Assembly: GCF_963677875.1 (NCBI RefSeq)
Contig: NZ_OY782567.1
Location: forward strand, 124,001 to 188,000
Length of the DNA stretch: 64,000 nucleotides
Origin: Thiomicrorhabdus sp.
GTDB taxonomy: Bacteria > Pseudomonadota > Gammaproteobacteria > Thiomicrospirales > Thiomicrospiraceae
Direction: 5' to 3'
Both the position numbers and the translations under genes were made by a program. The notes under the pieces are model-generated. The model had not been told where the DNA came from, did no database searches, and saw only the letters and a program-made list of their open reading frames with translations. Positions 39,302 to 51,274 of the stretch are shown in pieces (position 1 is the first letter of the stretch; each line of letters starts with the position of its first letter).

Positions 39302-39977
39302 ATGAAACAGTCGGTATTAGATTTACAACAGGAAGTTAATCAATTGTTTGGCGAGGATCTGTTAAGCTCCGAAATCGCCTTGGATGAATTAACGATTGAA
39401 TTTTCTCCCGAAAAGGCGCTTGACGCTTTTTCCCAAGCTCCGCGACGAGCTGGCTTTTGAAGAATTGATTGATCTTTGCGGGGTCGATTATCTGGGGTAC
39501 GGTCAGGCAAACTGGGAAACCATGACCGCCGTCAATAGTGGTTTCAGCCGGGGCGTATTTGATTTTGCCGAGGAAGATGCTTCCGAGAATGAACAGATGG
39601 CACGTCGTTTTGCGGTAGTGTATCACCTGCTCTCGATCAAGCATAATCGCCGTATTCGCGTTAAGGTTTTTCCGTCGGATACCGGGATGCCGATCGTCGA
39701 CAGTGTTATGCCGATTTGGAATTGCGCAAACTGGTTCGAGCGTGAGGCGTTCGACATGTACGGAATTATTTTCCAAGGTCATCCGGATTTGCGTCGAATT
39801 CTGACAGATTATGGTTTTGTCGGCCATCCGCTGCGTAAGGATTTTCCTTTGACAGGACATGTCGAAATGCGTTATGACGCCGAGAAAGGACGAGTCGTTT
39901 ACGAACCGGTTTCGATTGAGAACCGGGTTAATGTGCCGAGAGTTGTTCGTAAGAAAGCCTCTCAGAAAACCGTGTAA
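39302..39977 (+). CDS. nuoC: NADH-quinone oxidoreductase subunit C (one frameshift at ~39427-39431)
   Basis: Read across one frameshift this is a 224-residue NuoC. It starts [20 protein letters not shown] at 39302. The first frame runs to PEKALDAF and then derails; the other frame continues [23 protein letters not shown] and reaches the hallmark [23 protein letters not shown]. Five T at 39427-39431 stand where four are expected. The segment from 39396 is therefore not a separate gene with a TTG start. nuoC and nuoD are separate here, unlike the fused nuoCD of Escherichia coli. Confidence 0.92.
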
Positions 39978-39990
39978 TTAGGAAGCTGAA

Positions 39991-41244
39991 ATGCCTGAAA
40001 TTCGTAACTATACCCTTAATTTCGGTCCCCAACATCCATCTGCGCACGGTGTACTGCGTCTGGTTCTTGAGCTGGACGGCGAGACGGTTGTGCGATCCGA
40101 TCCTCATATCGGACTTTTACACCGTGGTACGGAGAAACTGGCCGAATACAAACCTTATAACCAGTCCATCGGTTATATGGACCGTTTGGATTATGTTTCC
40201 ATGATGTCCAACGAGCATGCTTATGTGATGGCGATTGAAAAAATGCTTGGTGTCGAAGTGCCGGAGCGTGCCCAATATATTCGCGTGATGTTTGATGAAA
40301 TCACCCGAATTCTCAATCACTTGATGTGGTTGGGTGCGCATGCGCTGGATATTGGCGCCATGACCGTTTTCTTATATGCATTCCGCGAGCGCGAAGATTT
40401 GATGGACTGCTACGAAGCCGTCTCCGGCGCGCGTATGCACGCAACTTATTACCGGCCAGGCGGAGTTTACCGTGATTTGCCCGATACTATGGCCAAGTAC
40501 GAAGAGTCCAAATGGCATTCCGGTAAAAAACTGGATAAATTGAACGAAACCCGCGAAGGTTCACTGCTTGATTTTATCCAGGCATTTACCGAACGTTTCC
40601 CGGGCTATGTTGACGAATACGAAACCCTGTTGACGGACAACCGTATCTGGAAGCAGCGTACTGTGGATATCGGTATTGTTTCTCCTGAACGCGCTTTGCA
40701 GCTTGGCTTTACCGGTCCAATGCTGCGTGGTTCAGGTATTGCTTGGGATTTACGTAAGAAGCAACCGTATGAAGTCTATGACAGAATGGATTTTGATATT
40801 CCGGTTGGCGTGACAGGCGACTGTTATGACCGTTATCTGGTTCGCGTGGCTGAGATGCGTGAATCCAATAAAATCATCAAGCAGTGTGTGCAATGGCTGA
40901 AAGCTAATCCGGGGTCTGTGATGAGTGATGATCACAAGGTTGCACCGCCTTCACGAGAAGATGCCAAGTCAAATATGGAAGCCCTGATTCACCACTTCAA
41001 ACTCTTTACCGAGGGCTATACGGTACCGGAAAGTGAAGTCTATTCCGCTGTCGAACATCCTAAAGGCGAATTCGGTATCTATATGGTTTCCGACGGAGCG
41101 AACAAGCCGTATCGTATGCGTGTCCGTGCGCCTGGATTCCCACACCTTGCTTCGCTGGACGAAATGGTAAAAGGGCACATGATCGCCGATGTTGTATCGA
41201 TCATCGGTACACAAGATATTGTATTTGGAGAGATTGACCGATGA
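39991..41244 (+). CDS. nuoD: NADH-quinone oxidoreductase subunit D
   Basis: A 417-residue 49-kDa-type subunit related to hydrogenase large subunits: [35 protein letters not shown] and [14 protein letters not shown], ending [12 protein letters not shown]. It forms much of the quinone pocket with NuoB. It overlaps nuoE by 4 bp. Confidence 0.97.
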   Translation: MPEIRNYTLNFGPQHPSAHGVLRLVLELDGETVVRSDPHIGLLHRGTEKLAEYKPYNQSIGYMDRLDYVSMMSNEHAYVMAIEKMLGVEVPERAQYIRVMFDEITRILNHLMWLGAHALDIGAMTVFLYAFREREDLMDCYEAVSGARMHATYYRPGGVYRDLPDTMAKYEESKWHSGKKLDKLNETREGSLLDFIQAFTERFPGYVDEYETLLTDNRIWKQRTVDIGIVSPERALQLGFTGPMLRGSGIAWDLRKKQPYEVYDRMDFDIPVGVTGDCYDRYLVRVAEMRESNKIIKQCVQWLKANPGSVMSDDHKVAPPSREDAKSNMEALIHHFKLFTEGYTVPESEVYSAVEHPKGEFGIYMVSDGANKPYRMRVRAPGFPHLASLDEMVKGHMIADVVSIIGTQDIVFGEIDR

Positions 41245-41735
41245 GTTCATCAACAGAAAATTTTATTCAAGGTGAAGTCAAGGAGCGTATTGACCGCTGG
41301 ATTGCGGAATACCCTGAAGATCAGCGTCAATCTGCTTGCATGCCTGCTTTGCGCATTGTGCAGGAATGTCACGATAATTATCTGACGACCGAACTGATGG
41401 ATGAGGTCGCCGAATATCTTGGCATGCCGCCGATTGCGGTTTATGAAGTGGCGACCTTTTACGGAAATTACAACCACCAGCCGGTTGGTAAATATCAGAT
41501 CAACTGGTGTAATTCGATTTCCTGCCATTTACGTGGCGGGGATGAACTGCGTGAAAAACTTGAAGCCAAGTTGGGCGTTAAAACCGGCGAGGTAAGTGCG
41601 GACGGTAAATTTTCGGTTAAGAAAGTCGAATGTCTGGGTGCCTGCGGTGGCGCGCCACTATGTAAAATCGGTAAGGATTACCACGAAAACCTGACCGAAG
41701 AGTCCTTGTTTAAACTGCTGGACGAGTTGGAGTAA
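41241..41735 (+). CDS. nuoE: NADH-quinone oxidoreductase subunit E
   Basis: A 164-residue thioredoxin-like [2Fe-2S] subunit. The cluster (N1a) Cys lie in [10 protein letters not shown] (with the preceding CNS) and in [13 protein letters not shown]. It belongs to the NADH-oxidising module with NuoF and NuoG. Confidence 0.96.
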   Translation: MSSSTENFIQGEVKERIDRWIAEYPEDQRQSACMPALRIVQECHDNYLTTELMDEVAEYLGMPPIAVYEVATFYGNYNHQPVGKYQINWCNSISCHLRGGDELREKLEAKLGVKTGEVSADGKFSVKKVECLGACGGAPLCKIGKDYHENLTEESLFKLLDELE

Positions 41736-41739
41736 ATTC

Positions 41740-43020
41740 ATGGTTTATCAAAATGAAAACTGTTTTCGTCTCAACCATTTAGAGAACTCTTGGGACATTG
41801 AAACTTACGTTGCCAACGGGGGTTACGAAGTTTGGAAAAAAGTGCTTTCCGGTGAGCTGGAACCAGCCGAGATTATTGAACAGGTGAAGGATTCAAATAT
41901 TCGCGGACGTGGTGGCGCCGGTTTCCCGACCGGGTTGAAATGGAGTTTTATGAACCGCGAAGCGCCGGGGCAGAAATATATTGTCTGTAACTCGGACGAA
42001 GGTGAACCTGGTACCTTCAAAGACCGCGATATTCACCGTTATAACCCGCATGCACTGGTTGAAGGCATGGCGATTGCCGGTTATGTCATCGGTGCTTCTC
42101 AAGGTTACAATTATATTCGCGGTGAATTTTGGGAACCTTATCAAGTTTTTAAAAATGCGATCAATCAGGCGCGCGAAGCCGGCTTTCTGGGGAAAGACAT
42201 TCTAGGCAGCGGCTGGGACTTCGATCTGCATGTTCATCTGGGAGCGGGTGCTTATATTTGTGGTGAAGAGACCGCTTTGATCGAATCGATCGAAGGTAAG
42301 AAAGGTCAGCCGCGCTTTAAGCCGCCGTTCCCGGCCAGTTACGGTTTGTACGGCAAACCTACAACCATCAATAACACCGAAACACTTGCTTCCATTCCGA
42401 TGATCTTGGCCAAGGGCGGCAAGTGGTTCAATGACCTGGGCGTCAAAAACGCCGGTGGGACAAAACTTTACTCCGTATCGGGTCATGTAAATAACCCGGG
42501 CAACTTTGAAGTACGTATGGGGACGCCTTTTAAAGATCTGCTTGAATTGGCAGGCGGAATCTGGAAAGGTCGTCAATTGAAAGCGGTCATTCCGGGGGGG
42601 GCTTCCACCGCGGTTCTTCCAGCAGAAAAAGCTTTGGCAATGAACATGGATTACGATTCCATCGCCAAAGCCGGTTCTTTTCTGGGCGCTGGTTCGGTCA
42701 TTATTATGGATGATCGTACCGACATTGTTAAAGCGATGCAGAATTTGGGTCATTTCTACTGGGACGAGTCCTGCGGTCAATGTACGCCTTGCCGCGAAGG
42801 AACGGGCTGGATTTACCGAATGCTGACGCGCATTATTGAAGGTAAAGGCCGTCCGGAAGACATCGCTGCTCTAAAAGACGTATCTGGCAAAATCGTGGGC
42901 AACGTTATTTGCGGTCTGGGAGATGCGGCAACAATCGCTTTGACCAGTGCCGTCGAACACTTCGAGCATGAGTTCGTCCATTATATTGAACACGGTTGCA
43001 GCATTTACGATCGGACTTAA
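41740..43020 (+). CDS. nuoF: NADH-quinone oxidoreductase subunit F
   Basis: A 426-residue flavoprotein with the NADH/FMN-binding [13 protein letters not shown] and [13 protein letters not shown] motifs and the N3 [4Fe-4S] site [15 protein letters not shown]. It takes electrons from NADH and hands them on through NuoE and NuoG. Confidence 0.97.
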   Translation: MVYQNENCFRLNHLENSWDIETYVANGGYEVWKKVLSGELEPAEIIEQVKDSNIRGRGGAGFPTGLKWSFMNREAPGQKYIVCNSDEGEPGTFKDRDIHRYNPHALVEGMAIAGYVIGASQGYNYIRGEFWEPYQVFKNAINQAREAGFLGKDILGSGWDFDLHVHLGAGAYICGEETALIESIEGKKGQPRFKPPFPASYGLYGKPTTINNTETLASIPMILAKGGKWFNDLGVKNAGGTKLYSVSGHVNNPGNFEVRMGTPFKDLLELAGGIWKGRQLKAVIPGGASTAVLPAEKALAMNMDYDSIAKAGSFLGAGSVIIMDDRTDIVKAMQNLGHFYWDESCGQCTPCREGTGWIYRMLTRIIEGKGRPEDIAALKDVSGKIVGNVICGLGDAATIALTSAVEHFEHEFVHYIEHGCSIYDRT

Positions 43021-43077
43021 GAACGATCTGCGCAAACCTGTGAAATAAATGCCAAATTAAATTTAGGTTAAAGAACT

Positions 43078-45183
43078 ATGGTAAAAGTTGAGATAAACGG
43101 ACAAGTTATTGAAGCGAAAGAAGGCGACATGTTGATTGATGTCGCCGACAGCGCTCAGATTTCTATTCCCCGTTTTTGTTACCACAAGAAATTGTCGATT
43201 GCCGCCAACTGCCGCATGTGTCTGGTTGAGGTGGAAGGAGCCTGGAAACCTCTTCCAGCTTGCGCAACGCCAGTTACCGACGGTATGAAAGTGCATACCA
43301 ATTCTCCAAAAGCCATTGCAGCGCAGAAATCCGTGATGGAATTTCTGCTGATTAACCATCCTTTGGATTGTCCGATTTGCGACCAGGGTGGTGAGTGCGA
43401 GCTTCAGGATGTGGCAATGGATTACGGTGATGATGTTTCCCGTTATTCTGAGTCGAAACGTGTTGTTGGCGATAAATATGTCGGGCCTTTGATTCACACC
43501 GATATGACTCGTTGCATTCATTGTACGCGTTGTGTTCGTTTCGGTCAGGAAGTTGCCGGAATGATGGAGTTGGGAGCGACTGGCCGCAGTGAATGGATGG
43601 AGATCGGTACCTATATTGAAAAATCGATCGATTCGGAACTTTCTGGAAACATGATTGATTTGTGTCCGGTTGGGGCTTTGACCTCGAAACCGTTCCGTTA
43701 CAGTGCGCGAGCATGGGAGTTGAAGTCTCATAAAGGCATCGCGGCGCACGACAGTATCGGTTCCAATATCATCCTGCACAGCAAAAATAACGAAATTAAA
43801 CGAATTGTTCCAAACGAAAATGAAGCGATTAATGAAGTCTGGTTATCAGATCGCGATCGCTTTGCCTACGAAGGAATTAATTCCGAAGAGCGTCTGACCC
43901 AGCCGATGATCAAGCAAAACGGTCAATGGAAATCAGTTGATTGGGAAACCGCTCTGCAATTTGCAGTTGAAGGTGTGAAATCCGTCCTGGCCGATTCCGG
44001 CGAGGTTGGTGTTCTTGCATCCGCGAATTCTACGATTGAAGAGTTACACCTGTTACAGAAAACGGCTCGAGGGTTGGGGATCGAAAACCTCGATTATCGT
44101 CATCGTCAAATCGATTTCCGTCTGGATCAGCACGGTTTCCACACACCGTTGTTACAGAATTCGATCGAATCGGTAGAAAAGTTGGATGCGGTTCTGCTGG
44201 TTGGCAGTTACTTGCGTAAGGAATTACCGATTCTGAACCTGCGATTGCGAAAAGCGGCAATGGCCGGCGCCAAAGTCTTTACGGTGAACCCGCAGTCTTT
44301 TGCCTTTAACTATAAGGTTGCGAATGCACAATCGGATGCCGGTATGGTATTTGAATTGGCGGGAATCGCCAAAGCTGCTGCGGAGATCAAGGGCAGCAAG
44401 GTCGATCTGGTTAGCGATATTACGGCGAACGAAGCGCAGACAGCAATTGCTCAGTCTCTGATCAAGGCCAAAGCTGCGAGCGTGTTCGTCGGTCAAATCA
44501 GTCAGTTGCATCCGGATTATGCCATCATCCAGCGTCTGGCCGATATCATTGCGCAGTTAAGCGGCGCAACGTTGAGTATTTTACCGATCGCCGCTAACGA
44601 AGTTGGCGCTCATCTGACAGAATTCCTGCCTAAAAACGGTAAAAATTCCGCGCAGATGGCGCAGGGAATGGATGCGTTCATTAACTTGAATATCGAACCG
44701 GAAGCAGATTTTGCGGATGGTGATAAAGTTATGGCCACGATGAAAGCTGCCAAGTTTGTTGTCAATATGACCGCTTACGACAGCGAAGCGCAACGAGAGT
44801 ATGCGGATGTACTGCTTCCTGTTGCGACTTTCGCCGAAACGGCGGGAACCTTCGTTAATGCCAATGGTCTGAAGCAGTCCTTTAAAATGGCGGTTGAACC
44901 CCAAGGTGACGCTAAGGCCGCGTGGAAGATTCTACGCGTGCTGGGCAACTTATTCGGTTTAACGGGCTTTGATTATGTTCACAGCAATGAAGTTTTGCAG
45001 GATGTTTTGGATGCCGCGTCTTCTCAGATTAACTTCTCTGAAATCGAAGTTGCTTTACCAACGACCAATAATGATGCAAAAGTGAAGCTCGTATCACCTT
45101 ATCAGGTGGATGCGATCGTTCGTCGGGCGCCTTCATTGCAGGCAACTCCGGATGCTGACGTTGAAACTATGGGTAGAGGATAA
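43078..45183 (+). CDS. nuoG: NADH-quinone oxidoreductase subunit G
   Basis: A 701-residue iron-sulfur subunit. The N-terminal [2Fe-2S] ferredoxin domain ([21 protein letters not shown]) is followed by the HxxxCxxC-type N5 site ([16 protein letters not shown]) and a [4Fe-4S] site ([18 protein letters not shown]). A molybdopterin-oxidoreductase-like domain without cofactor residues forms the rest. No homopolymer break is seen in this long gene. Confidence 0.95.
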   Translation: MVKVEINGQVIEAKEGDMLIDVADSAQISIPRFCYHKKLSIAANCRMCLVEVEGAWKPLPACATPVTDGMKVHTNSPKAIAAQKSVMEFLLINHPLDCPICDQGGECELQDVAMDYGDDVSRYSESKRVVGDKYVGPLIHTDMTRCIHCTRCVRFGQEVAGMMELGATGRSEWMEIGTYIEKSIDSELSGNMIDLCPVGALTSKPFRYSARAWELKSHKGIAAHDSIGSNIILHSKNNEIKRIVPNENEAINEVWLSDRDRFAYEGINSEERLTQPMIKQNGQWKSVDWETALQFAVEGVKSVLADSGEVGVLASANSTIEELHLLQKTARGLGIENLDYRHRQIDFRLDQHGFHTPLLQNSIESVEKLDAVLLVGSYLRKELPILNLRLRKAAMAGAKVFTVNPQSFAFNYKVANAQSDAGMVFELAGIAKAAAEIKGSKVDLVSDITANEAQTAIAQSLIKAKAASVFVGQISQLHPDYAIIQRLADIIAQLSGATLSILPIAANEVGAHLTEFLPKNGKNSAQMAQGMDAFINLNIEPEADFADGDKVMATMKAAKFVVNMTAYDSEAQREYADVLLPVATFAETAGTFVNANGLKQSFKMAVEPQGDAKAAWKILRVLGNLFGLTGFDYVHSNEVLQDVLDAASSQINFSEIEVALPTTNNDAKVKLVSPYQVDAIVRRAPSLQATPDADVETMGRG

Positions 45184-45188
45184 GATTG

Positions 45189-46250
45189 ATGTTTGATGCC
45201 ATCCAAGCTTTTTTATCAAGCTTTCTTTATGATTGGTTAGCGATTCTGATCACTCTGGTTCTGCAGGCCGTAGCAGTCATTCTGCCGATTATGCTGGTCG
45301 TTGCCTGGCTGACGTATGCAGAACGTAAAGTCATTGGTTATATGCAGGTACGCATGGGACCGAACCGTGTCGGACCGGTCGGTTTGCTACAGCCGATTGC
45401 CGATGCGTTGAAACTGATGACCAAAGAGGTGATTTTCCCTGCACAATCAAACCGCTATCTGTTTATTTTGGCGCCGATTCTGGCAATTGCGCCAGCTGTG
45501 GCCGTCTGGGCGGTGATCCCTTTTTCCGAAGGAGTTGTGGTAACGGATCTGAACGCCGGTATTCTGTACGTTCTGGCGGTGTCTTCGATTCTGGTTTACG
45601 GAACCGTTGTTGCCGGTTGGGCTTCTAACTCAAAATACGCTTTTCTGGGCGCTTTACGTGGTTCGGCGCAAAAAATCTCTTATGAGATTGCGATGGGCTT
45701 CGCTTTGGTAACTGTATTGATGATCGCCGGTTCAATGAATTTGACCGAGATTGTCAACGGCCAGCAGGGCGGTGTTTGGAACTGGTATTTGCTGCCGTTG
45801 CTGCCGATGTTCTTCGTCTATTTCATTTCCGGTCTGGCGGAAACCAACCGGACGCCTTTCGATGTGATCGAAGGGGAAGCGGAAATCGTTGCCGGTTTCC
45901 ACGTCGACTATTCCGGGATGACGTTCGGGGTCTTCATGTTGGCGGAATATGCCATGATGATTCTGATTTCCTTTATGACATCGATCATGTTCCTGGGCGG
46001 ATGGTTGTCACCGTTCGAAGGCATTCCTGTTTTGGAGGGTCTGTTTGCCTGGGTTCCGCAACTGGCATGGTTGTCGATTAAGGTCGCATTCTTATTGTTT
46101 GTTTTCCTATGGTTGCGTGCAACCTTCCCGCGCTACCGCTACGATCAGTTGATGCGCCTGGGATGGAAAGTGTTGATTCCGCTAACGATTGTCTGGGTTT
46201 TTGTGGTGGGTGCCATGAAATATTTCAGCATCGGTCCCTGGTTTAATTAA
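45189..46250 (+). CDS. nuoH: NADH-quinone oxidoreductase subunit H
   Basis: A 353-residue membrane subunit of about eight helices with [21 protein letters not shown] and [27 protein letters not shown]. The acidic loop lines the quinone entry channel. The ATG at 45189 is chosen over an adjacent TTG at 45186. Confidence 0.96.
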   Translation: MFDAIQAFLSSFLYDWLAILITLVLQAVAVILPIMLVVAWLTYAERKVIGYMQVRMGPNRVGPVGLLQPIADALKLMTKEVIFPAQSNRYLFILAPILAIAPAVAVWAVIPFSEGVVVTDLNAGILYVLAVSSILVYGTVVAGWASNSKYAFLGALRGSAQKISYEIAMGFALVTVLMIAGSMNLTEIVNGQQGGVWNWYLLPLLPMFFVYFISGLAETNRTPFDVIEGEAEIVAGFHVDYSGMTFGVFMLAEYAMMILISFMTSIMFLGGWLSPFEGIPVLEGLFAWVPQLAWLSIKVAFLLFVFLWLRATFPRYRYDQLMRLGWKVLIPLTIVWVFVVGAMKYFSIGPWFN

Positions 46251-46262
46251 TGAGAGGTTTTC

Positions 46263-46754
46263 ATGATTCGATCCATCAAACACCAAATTAAAACCTGGGG
46301 GTTAACGGAACTGTTTAAGGGATTGTCCGTCACAGGAAAATATCTCTTTAAAAAGAAAATTACCGTTCGTTATCCGGAAGAAAAAACCCCTTTGTCACCG
46401 CGTTTCCGTGGGCATCACGCCTTGCGTCGTTATGAAAACGGGGAAGAGCGTTGTATTGCCTGTAAATTGTGTGAAGCAGTTTGTCCGGCAAACGCAATCA
46501 CTATTGAATCGGAAGAGCGTGAAGACGGAACCCGTCGAACCACTCAATACGATATTGATATGTTCAAGTGTATTTATTGCGGTTTTTGTGAAGAAGCTTG
46601 TCCAGTGGACGCGATTGTTGAAACCCGTGTTTTTGAATACGAGTTTCAGGAGCGTGGCCCGCATATCCGTACTAAAGAAGATTTATTAGCGTTCGGGGAT
46701 AAACACGAGGAGCAGATTGCTGCCGACCGTGCCGCTGATGCAAAGTATCGATAA
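46263..46754 (+). CDS. nuoI: NADH-quinone oxidoreductase subunit I
   Basis: A 163-residue 8Fe ferredoxin-like subunit with two complete motifs, [12 protein letters not shown] and [12 protein letters not shown], binding N6a and N6b. An amphipathic N-terminal helix is expected to dock on NuoH. It links NuoG to NuoB. Confidence 0.97.
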   Translation: MIRSIKHQIKTWGLTELFKGLSVTGKYLFKKKITVRYPEEKTPLSPRFRGHHALRRYENGEERCIACKLCEAVCPANAITIESEEREDGTRRTTQYDIDMFKCIYCGFCEEACPVDAIVETRVFEYEFQERGPHIRTKEDLLAFGDKHEEQIAADRAADAKYR

Positions 46755-46772
46755 TCGAGAAGAGACAGTTTT

Positions 46773-47417
46773 ATGACATTCGAGCAATTCATTTTTTATC
46801 TGCTGGCTGCGATTGCGGCTGTGTCCGGATTAATGATGATTACCGTCAAAAACCCGGTCAAAGCGGCGCTTTGGTTGGTTTTGGCATTTATCTCTACCGC
46901 AGGAGTCTGGATTACCGCTCAGGCGGAATTCCTTGGGCTGGTTCTGATTCTGGTCTATGTCGGTGCCGTGATGGTACTGTTCCTGTTTGTGGTTATGATG
47001 CTTGACATCAATCTGGCCGTTTTGAAAGAAGGGTTTGCCAAATATCTGCCGTTGGGTGCCATGGCCGCTTTGGCGATTTTTGCCTTGATGTATATGGTTC
47101 TTGGCCCCGAACACTTTGGTTTGGAAGTGACCGGTGTACCGGACATGAAACCGGCTGACTATAGCAATACTAAGGAAATCGCTGTGCCGCTGTATACAGT
47201 GCATGTGTATGCGTTTGTGCTGGCTGCGGTTCTGCTGCTTGTCGGGATCGTTGCCGCGATAGCCCTGACTTTGCGCCGTCGTCCGACAACCGAAGTCCTG
47301 TATCAGAATATCGATAAGCAGGTGAAGACCCTGGCTTCCGATCGCTTCCGCATGGTAAAAATGGATGCGGTTAAGGAGCAACCGATCGCCGAGCGAGAAG
47401 AGGAGGATAAAAAGTGA
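46773..47417 (+). CDS. nuoJ: NADH-quinone oxidoreductase subunit J
   Basis: A 214-residue membrane subunit with five helices ([42 protein letters not shown]) and a longer-than-usual charged C-terminal tail ending EREEEDKK. It overlaps nuoK by 4 bp. Confidence 0.95.
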   Translation: MTFEQFIFYLLAAIAAVSGLMMITVKNPVKAALWLVLAFISTAGVWITAQAEFLGLVLILVYVGAVMVLFLFVVMMLDINLAVLKEGFAKYLPLGAMAALAIFALMYMVLGPEHFGLEVTGVPDMKPADYSNTKEIAVPLYTVHVYAFVLAAVLLLVGIVAAIALTLRRRPTTEVLYQNIDKQVKTLASDRFRMVKMDAVKEQPIAEREEEDKK

Positions 47418-47719
47418 TTGCTTTATCGGATTATTTAATTTTCGGTGCTGTGCTGTTTATGATCAGCATGGCCGGTATCTTCTTGAACCGTAAAAATATT
47501 ATTGTCCTGCTGATGTCGATTGAATTGCTTCTGTTGGCTGTGAATACCAATCTGGTGGCTTTTTCGCATTACCTTAATGATGTGACCGGACAGATCTTTG
47601 TATTCTTTATTTTGACGGTAGCCGCGGCCGAAGCAGCAATCGGTCTGGCGATTATTGTGCTTGTGTTCCGTAATCGTAAGAGCATCAATGTCGATGATCT
47701 TGGATCACTGAAGGGGTAG
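47414..47719 (+). CDS. nuoK: NADH-quinone oxidoreductase subunit K
   Basis: A 101-residue, three-helix subunit with a GTG start that overlaps the nuoJ stop. Proton-channel Glu residues lie in the helices [19 protein letters not shown] and [16 protein letters not shown]. Confidence 0.96.
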   Translation: MIALSDYLIFGAVLFMISMAGIFLNRKNIIVLLMSIELLLLAVNTNLVAFSHYLNDVTGQIFVFFILTVAAAEAAIGLAIIVLVFRNRKSINVDDLGSLKG

Positions 47720-47726
47720 TTGTTTG

Positions 47727-49700
47727 ATGTTGCATACGATTTTAACGATTATTTTGGTTGCGCCTCTGATCGGTTCGATAATCGCCGGTCTTTTCGGACG
47801 TCAAGTCGGACGTGCCGGTGCCCATTATTCAACCATCGCCGGTGTGGCGATTTCCGCAGCACTTTCATTCTATGTCTTCTGGCTGTATGTCTTCGGCGGT
47901 GCAGCGGAGTATAACGCGTCGCTGTACACCTGGATGGTGTCTGACGGAATCCGTTTCGAGGTCGGTTTTATGATCGACAAACTGTCTGCGACTATGATGC
48001 TGGTGGTGACGTTCGTTTCCCTGATGGTACACATTTATACCATCGGTTACATGGACCACGATGAAGACTACGATCATCACAATCCGTACTATCAGCGTTT
48101 CTTCTCGTATATTTCGCTGTTCACTTTCTCGATGTTGTCGCTGGTTATGGCCAACAACTTCCTGCAGTTGTTCTTCGGCTGGGAAGCGGTCGGCTTGGTT
48201 TCCTATTTGCTGATCGGTTTCTATATGAAGCGTGAATCGGCGATTCAGGCGAATTTAAAAGCCTTCCTGGTGAACCGTGTTGGTGACTTCGGTTTCATCC
48301 TTGGGATTGCGATGGTGTTCGTTTATTTCAATACCATGGATTACAACGAATTCTTCGCACAATTGACTTCGCAGCGCGATGTGATGATTGAGATCATGCC
48401 GGGTGTTGAGTGGTCGATGATGACTTTGATGCTGATTTTGCTGTTTGTCGGCGCTATGGGGAAATCGGCCCAGATGCCTTTACACGTCTGGCTTCCGGAG
48501 TCGATGGAAGGTCCGACGCCGATTTCGGCTCTGATCCATGCGGCAACCATGGTTACCGCCGGTATCTTTATGGTTGCGCGTCTGTCCCCGGCATATGAAT
48601 TATCGGAAGTTGCCTTGAGCGTGGTGTTGGTTACCGGTGCTTTGACAGCTTTCCTGATGGGGATGCTGGGTCTGATTCAGAACGATATCAAGCGTGTGGT
48701 CGCTTACTCGACGCTTTCGCAACTGGGTTACATGACCGCAGCCTTGGGGGCATCCGCTTATGCAGCCGGTATGTTCCACGTACTGACGCATGCTTTCTTT
48801 AAAGCGTTGCTGTTCCTGGCGGCTGGTTCGGTCATTATTGCCATGCATCATATCCAGGATATTCGTCAGATGGGCGGTTTGAAGAAATACATGCCGATTA
48901 CCTATTGGGCGATGTTGATTGGTTCTTTGGCGTTGATCGGCTTCCCTGGTTTCTCCGGTTTCTTCTCAAAAGACAGTATTCTTCTGGCGTTGGGCGAATC
49001 GGATCGCTACGGTGCTGGTTTTGCCTACGTCTTGTTGATGATGGGTGTTTTCGTGACCGCTTTCTACAGCTTCCGTATGTTCTTTATTGTTTTCCATGGC
49101 GAAGAGTCCGATTACGTGAAGTCGCACAAAATTAAAGAGTCGCCTGCGGTTGTGACTGTGCCGTTGATTCTATTGGCGATTCCTGCGGTATTGATGGGCT
49201 TGCCGATGATCGAGCCGATGCTGACCGGTCAGTATTTCGGTGATGCGATCCAAGTTCTGGCCCAGAACGATACGATGATGGCCGTTTATAACAACTATTA
49301 TCACGGCGTGCTGGATATGATTCTGCACTCGTTCATGACATTGCCTGTGTTCCTGGCATTGTTCGGTGTGTTCCTGGCTTGGTTGCTGTATATCAAACAG
49401 CCGAATATTCCGGCGAAAATCAAATCCATGTGTCCGCGTGGATACTATGTGCTGGATAACGCTTACGGTTTTGATCGCTTGAATGAGATCGTATTTGTAA
49501 ATGGTACACGTCGTTTAGGTGAGTTTTTTACCCGTGCCGTTGACATCAAGTTGATCGATACCGGTATGGTTACCAATACTTTTATGGCAGTTGCACACTC
49601 GGCACAGGCGTTACGTCAGGCACAGACCGGTTACCTCTATCATTATGCCTTCGTAATGATCTTCGGTTTGCTGGCAATGCTGGTATGGGTCCTTTGGTAA
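47727..49700 (+). CDS. nuoL: NADH-quinone oxidoreductase subunit L
   Basis: A 657-residue antiporter-like subunit with about 16 helices, including FFGWEAVGLVSYLLIGFY, HAATMVTAGIFMVAR and the Lys/His-bearing VAYSTLSQLGYM. It contains the long lateral helix in its C-terminal third. The ATG at 47727 is used; an upstream TTG at 47724 is directly adjacent. Confidence 0.96.
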   Translation: MLHTILTIILVAPLIGSIIAGLFGRQVGRAGAHYSTIAGVAISAALSFYVFWLYVFGGAAEYNASLYTWMVSDGIRFEVGFMIDKLSATMMLVVTFVSLMVHIYTIGYMDHDEDYDHHNPYYQRFFSYISLFTFSMLSLVMANNFLQLFFGWEAVGLVSYLLIGFYMKRESAIQANLKAFLVNRVGDFGFILGIAMVFVYFNTMDYNEFFAQLTSQRDVMIEIMPGVEWSMMTLMLILLFVGAMGKSAQMPLHVWLPESMEGPTPISALIHAATMVTAGIFMVARLSPAYELSEVALSVVLVTGALTAFLMGMLGLIQNDIKRVVAYSTLSQLGYMTAALGASAYAAGMFHVLTHAFFKALLFLAAGSVIIAMHHIQDIRQMGGLKKYMPITYWAMLIGSLALIGFPGFSGFFSKDSILLALGESDRYGAGFAYVLLMMGVFVTAFYSFRMFFIVFHGEESDYVKSHKIKESPAVVTVPLILLAIPAVLMGLPMIEPMLTGQYFGDAIQVLAQNDTMMAVYNNYYHGVLDMILHSFMTLPVFLALFGVFLAWLLYIKQPNIPAKIKSMCPRGYYVLDNAYGFDRLNEIVFVNGTRRLGEFFTRAVDIKLIDTGMVTNTFMAVAHSAQALRQAQTGYLYHYAFVMIFGLLAMLVWVLW

Positions 49701-49734
49701 ATTAAAAGAATAAAAATAGAAGGAAATAGAATTC

Positions 49735-51250
49735 ATGCTTACAAGCTATCCTATTTTAAGTACCCTGATCTGGTTGCCGATTATCGGCGGTCTGCTGGTA
49801 CTATTTGCCGGTCGTAATAACGACACGGTTGCCAAGTGGCTGTCGCTTGCGACCGCACTTGCGACCTTTATTCTTTCGATTCCTCTGTGGACCGGATTCG
49901 ATACTGGCACATCGTCAATGCAGTTCGTCGAGCAGGTGCCTTGGATTCCGGCGTTTAATGTTCAGTATTATCTGGGGGTTGACGGTCTGTCGATGCCACT
50001 GGTGCTGTTGACTACCTTTACTCAGGTATTGGTCATTGCTTCGGCATGGGAAGTCATTAAAGAGCGTGTTGAGCAGTACATGGGAGCGTTCTTGATCATG
50101 GGGGGAATCATGGTCGGTGTCTTCGCCGCACTGGATTCGATTCTGTTCTATGTCTTCTGGGAAGCCTTGCTGATTCCGATGTTCATCGTCATCGGTAAGT
50201 GGGGGGGGGCCTCGTCGAGTTTATGCAACCATCAAATTCTTCCTGTATACCTTCTTTGGTTCGGTATTTATGCTGGTTGCTTTCCTGTACATGTATTATC
50301 AGTCCGGCAGTTTCTCGATTCTGGATTTCCATACCATGCCGTTGGGAATGACAGCGCAGATTCTGATCTTCCTGGCATTCCTGATTGCCTTTGCTGTCAA
50401 GATTCCGATGTTCCCGGTACATACCTGGTTGCCGGATGCCCACGTTGAAGCTCCGACCGCTGGTTCGGTTGTGCTGGCGGCGATTATGTTGAAGATGGGG
50501 GGGTACGGTTTTGTCCGTTTCAGCCTGCCGATTACTCCGGATGCTTCCATGACTCTTGACTGGCTGGTGATAGCTCTGTCTTTGATCGCCATTGTTTATA
50601 TCGGGGTGGTAGCTCTGGTACAGAGTGATATGAAAAAGCTGGTTGCCTATTCATCCATTTCTCATATGGGGTTTGTAACTCTGGGGATGTTTGTCTTGTA
50701 CGACATCCTTGAGAAAACCGGATCAATTCAAGGAGCGCAGCTGGGTATGGAAGGAGCCATGGTGCAGATGATCTCGCATGGTTTCATCTCGGGTGCGATG
50801 TTCCTGGCGATCGGTGTTTTGTACGACCGCATGCATACGCGTGAAATTTCCGCTTACAGCGGCGTAGTCAACAAGATGCCGTGGTTCGTGATGTTTGCTG
50901 TGTTGTTTTCGATGGCGAATGTGGGACTCCCCGGAACCTCCGGCTTCGTCGGGGAATTCATGGTGATTCTGAGCTCCTTTAAAGCCAATATCTGGTTCGG
51001 TACTCTGGCGGCTCTGACGCTGATTATCGGTGCGGCCTATACTTTGTGGATGGTTAAACGCGTTTTCTTCGGCCCGATTACCAACGAAAACGTCGAAGGG
51101 CTTCAGGATCTGAACAAACGCGAATTTGCGATTATGGCGACTTTGGCGGTAGCGGTTGTTGCGTTGGGTCTTTACCCGAATCCGTTGATGGAAGTGATGC
51201 ATACTTCTGTTGAGAACTTGTTGGTCCAAGCGACCACCTCTAAACTTTAA
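49735..51250 (+). CDS. nuoM: NADH-quinone oxidoreductase subunit M (one frameshift at 50201-50209)
   Basis: Read across one frameshift this is a 504-residue antiporter-like subunit. The first frame reads FVIIGKWGG and then fails; the second continues RRVYATIKFFLYTFFGSVFM and later LPDAHVEAPTAGSV and VAYSSISHMGFV. The break falls in a run of nine G at 50201-50209 where eight would restore KWGGPRRVYATIK. The downstream segment (from 50270) is not a separate gene. Loss of NuoM would abolish complex I proton pumping. Confidence 0.94.
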
Positions 51251-51274
51251 TTCGGATATAGGTGAGTTAACAAT

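Noticed and set aside
39396-39977. nuoC starting at a TTG codon
   Set aside because: The preceding frame encodes a good NuoC N-terminus from an ATG at 39302; the TTG reading begins with non-homologous residues.
50270-51250. Second, short nuoM copy
   Set aside because: It is the remainder of the same nuoM after a one-base slip in a nine-G run.
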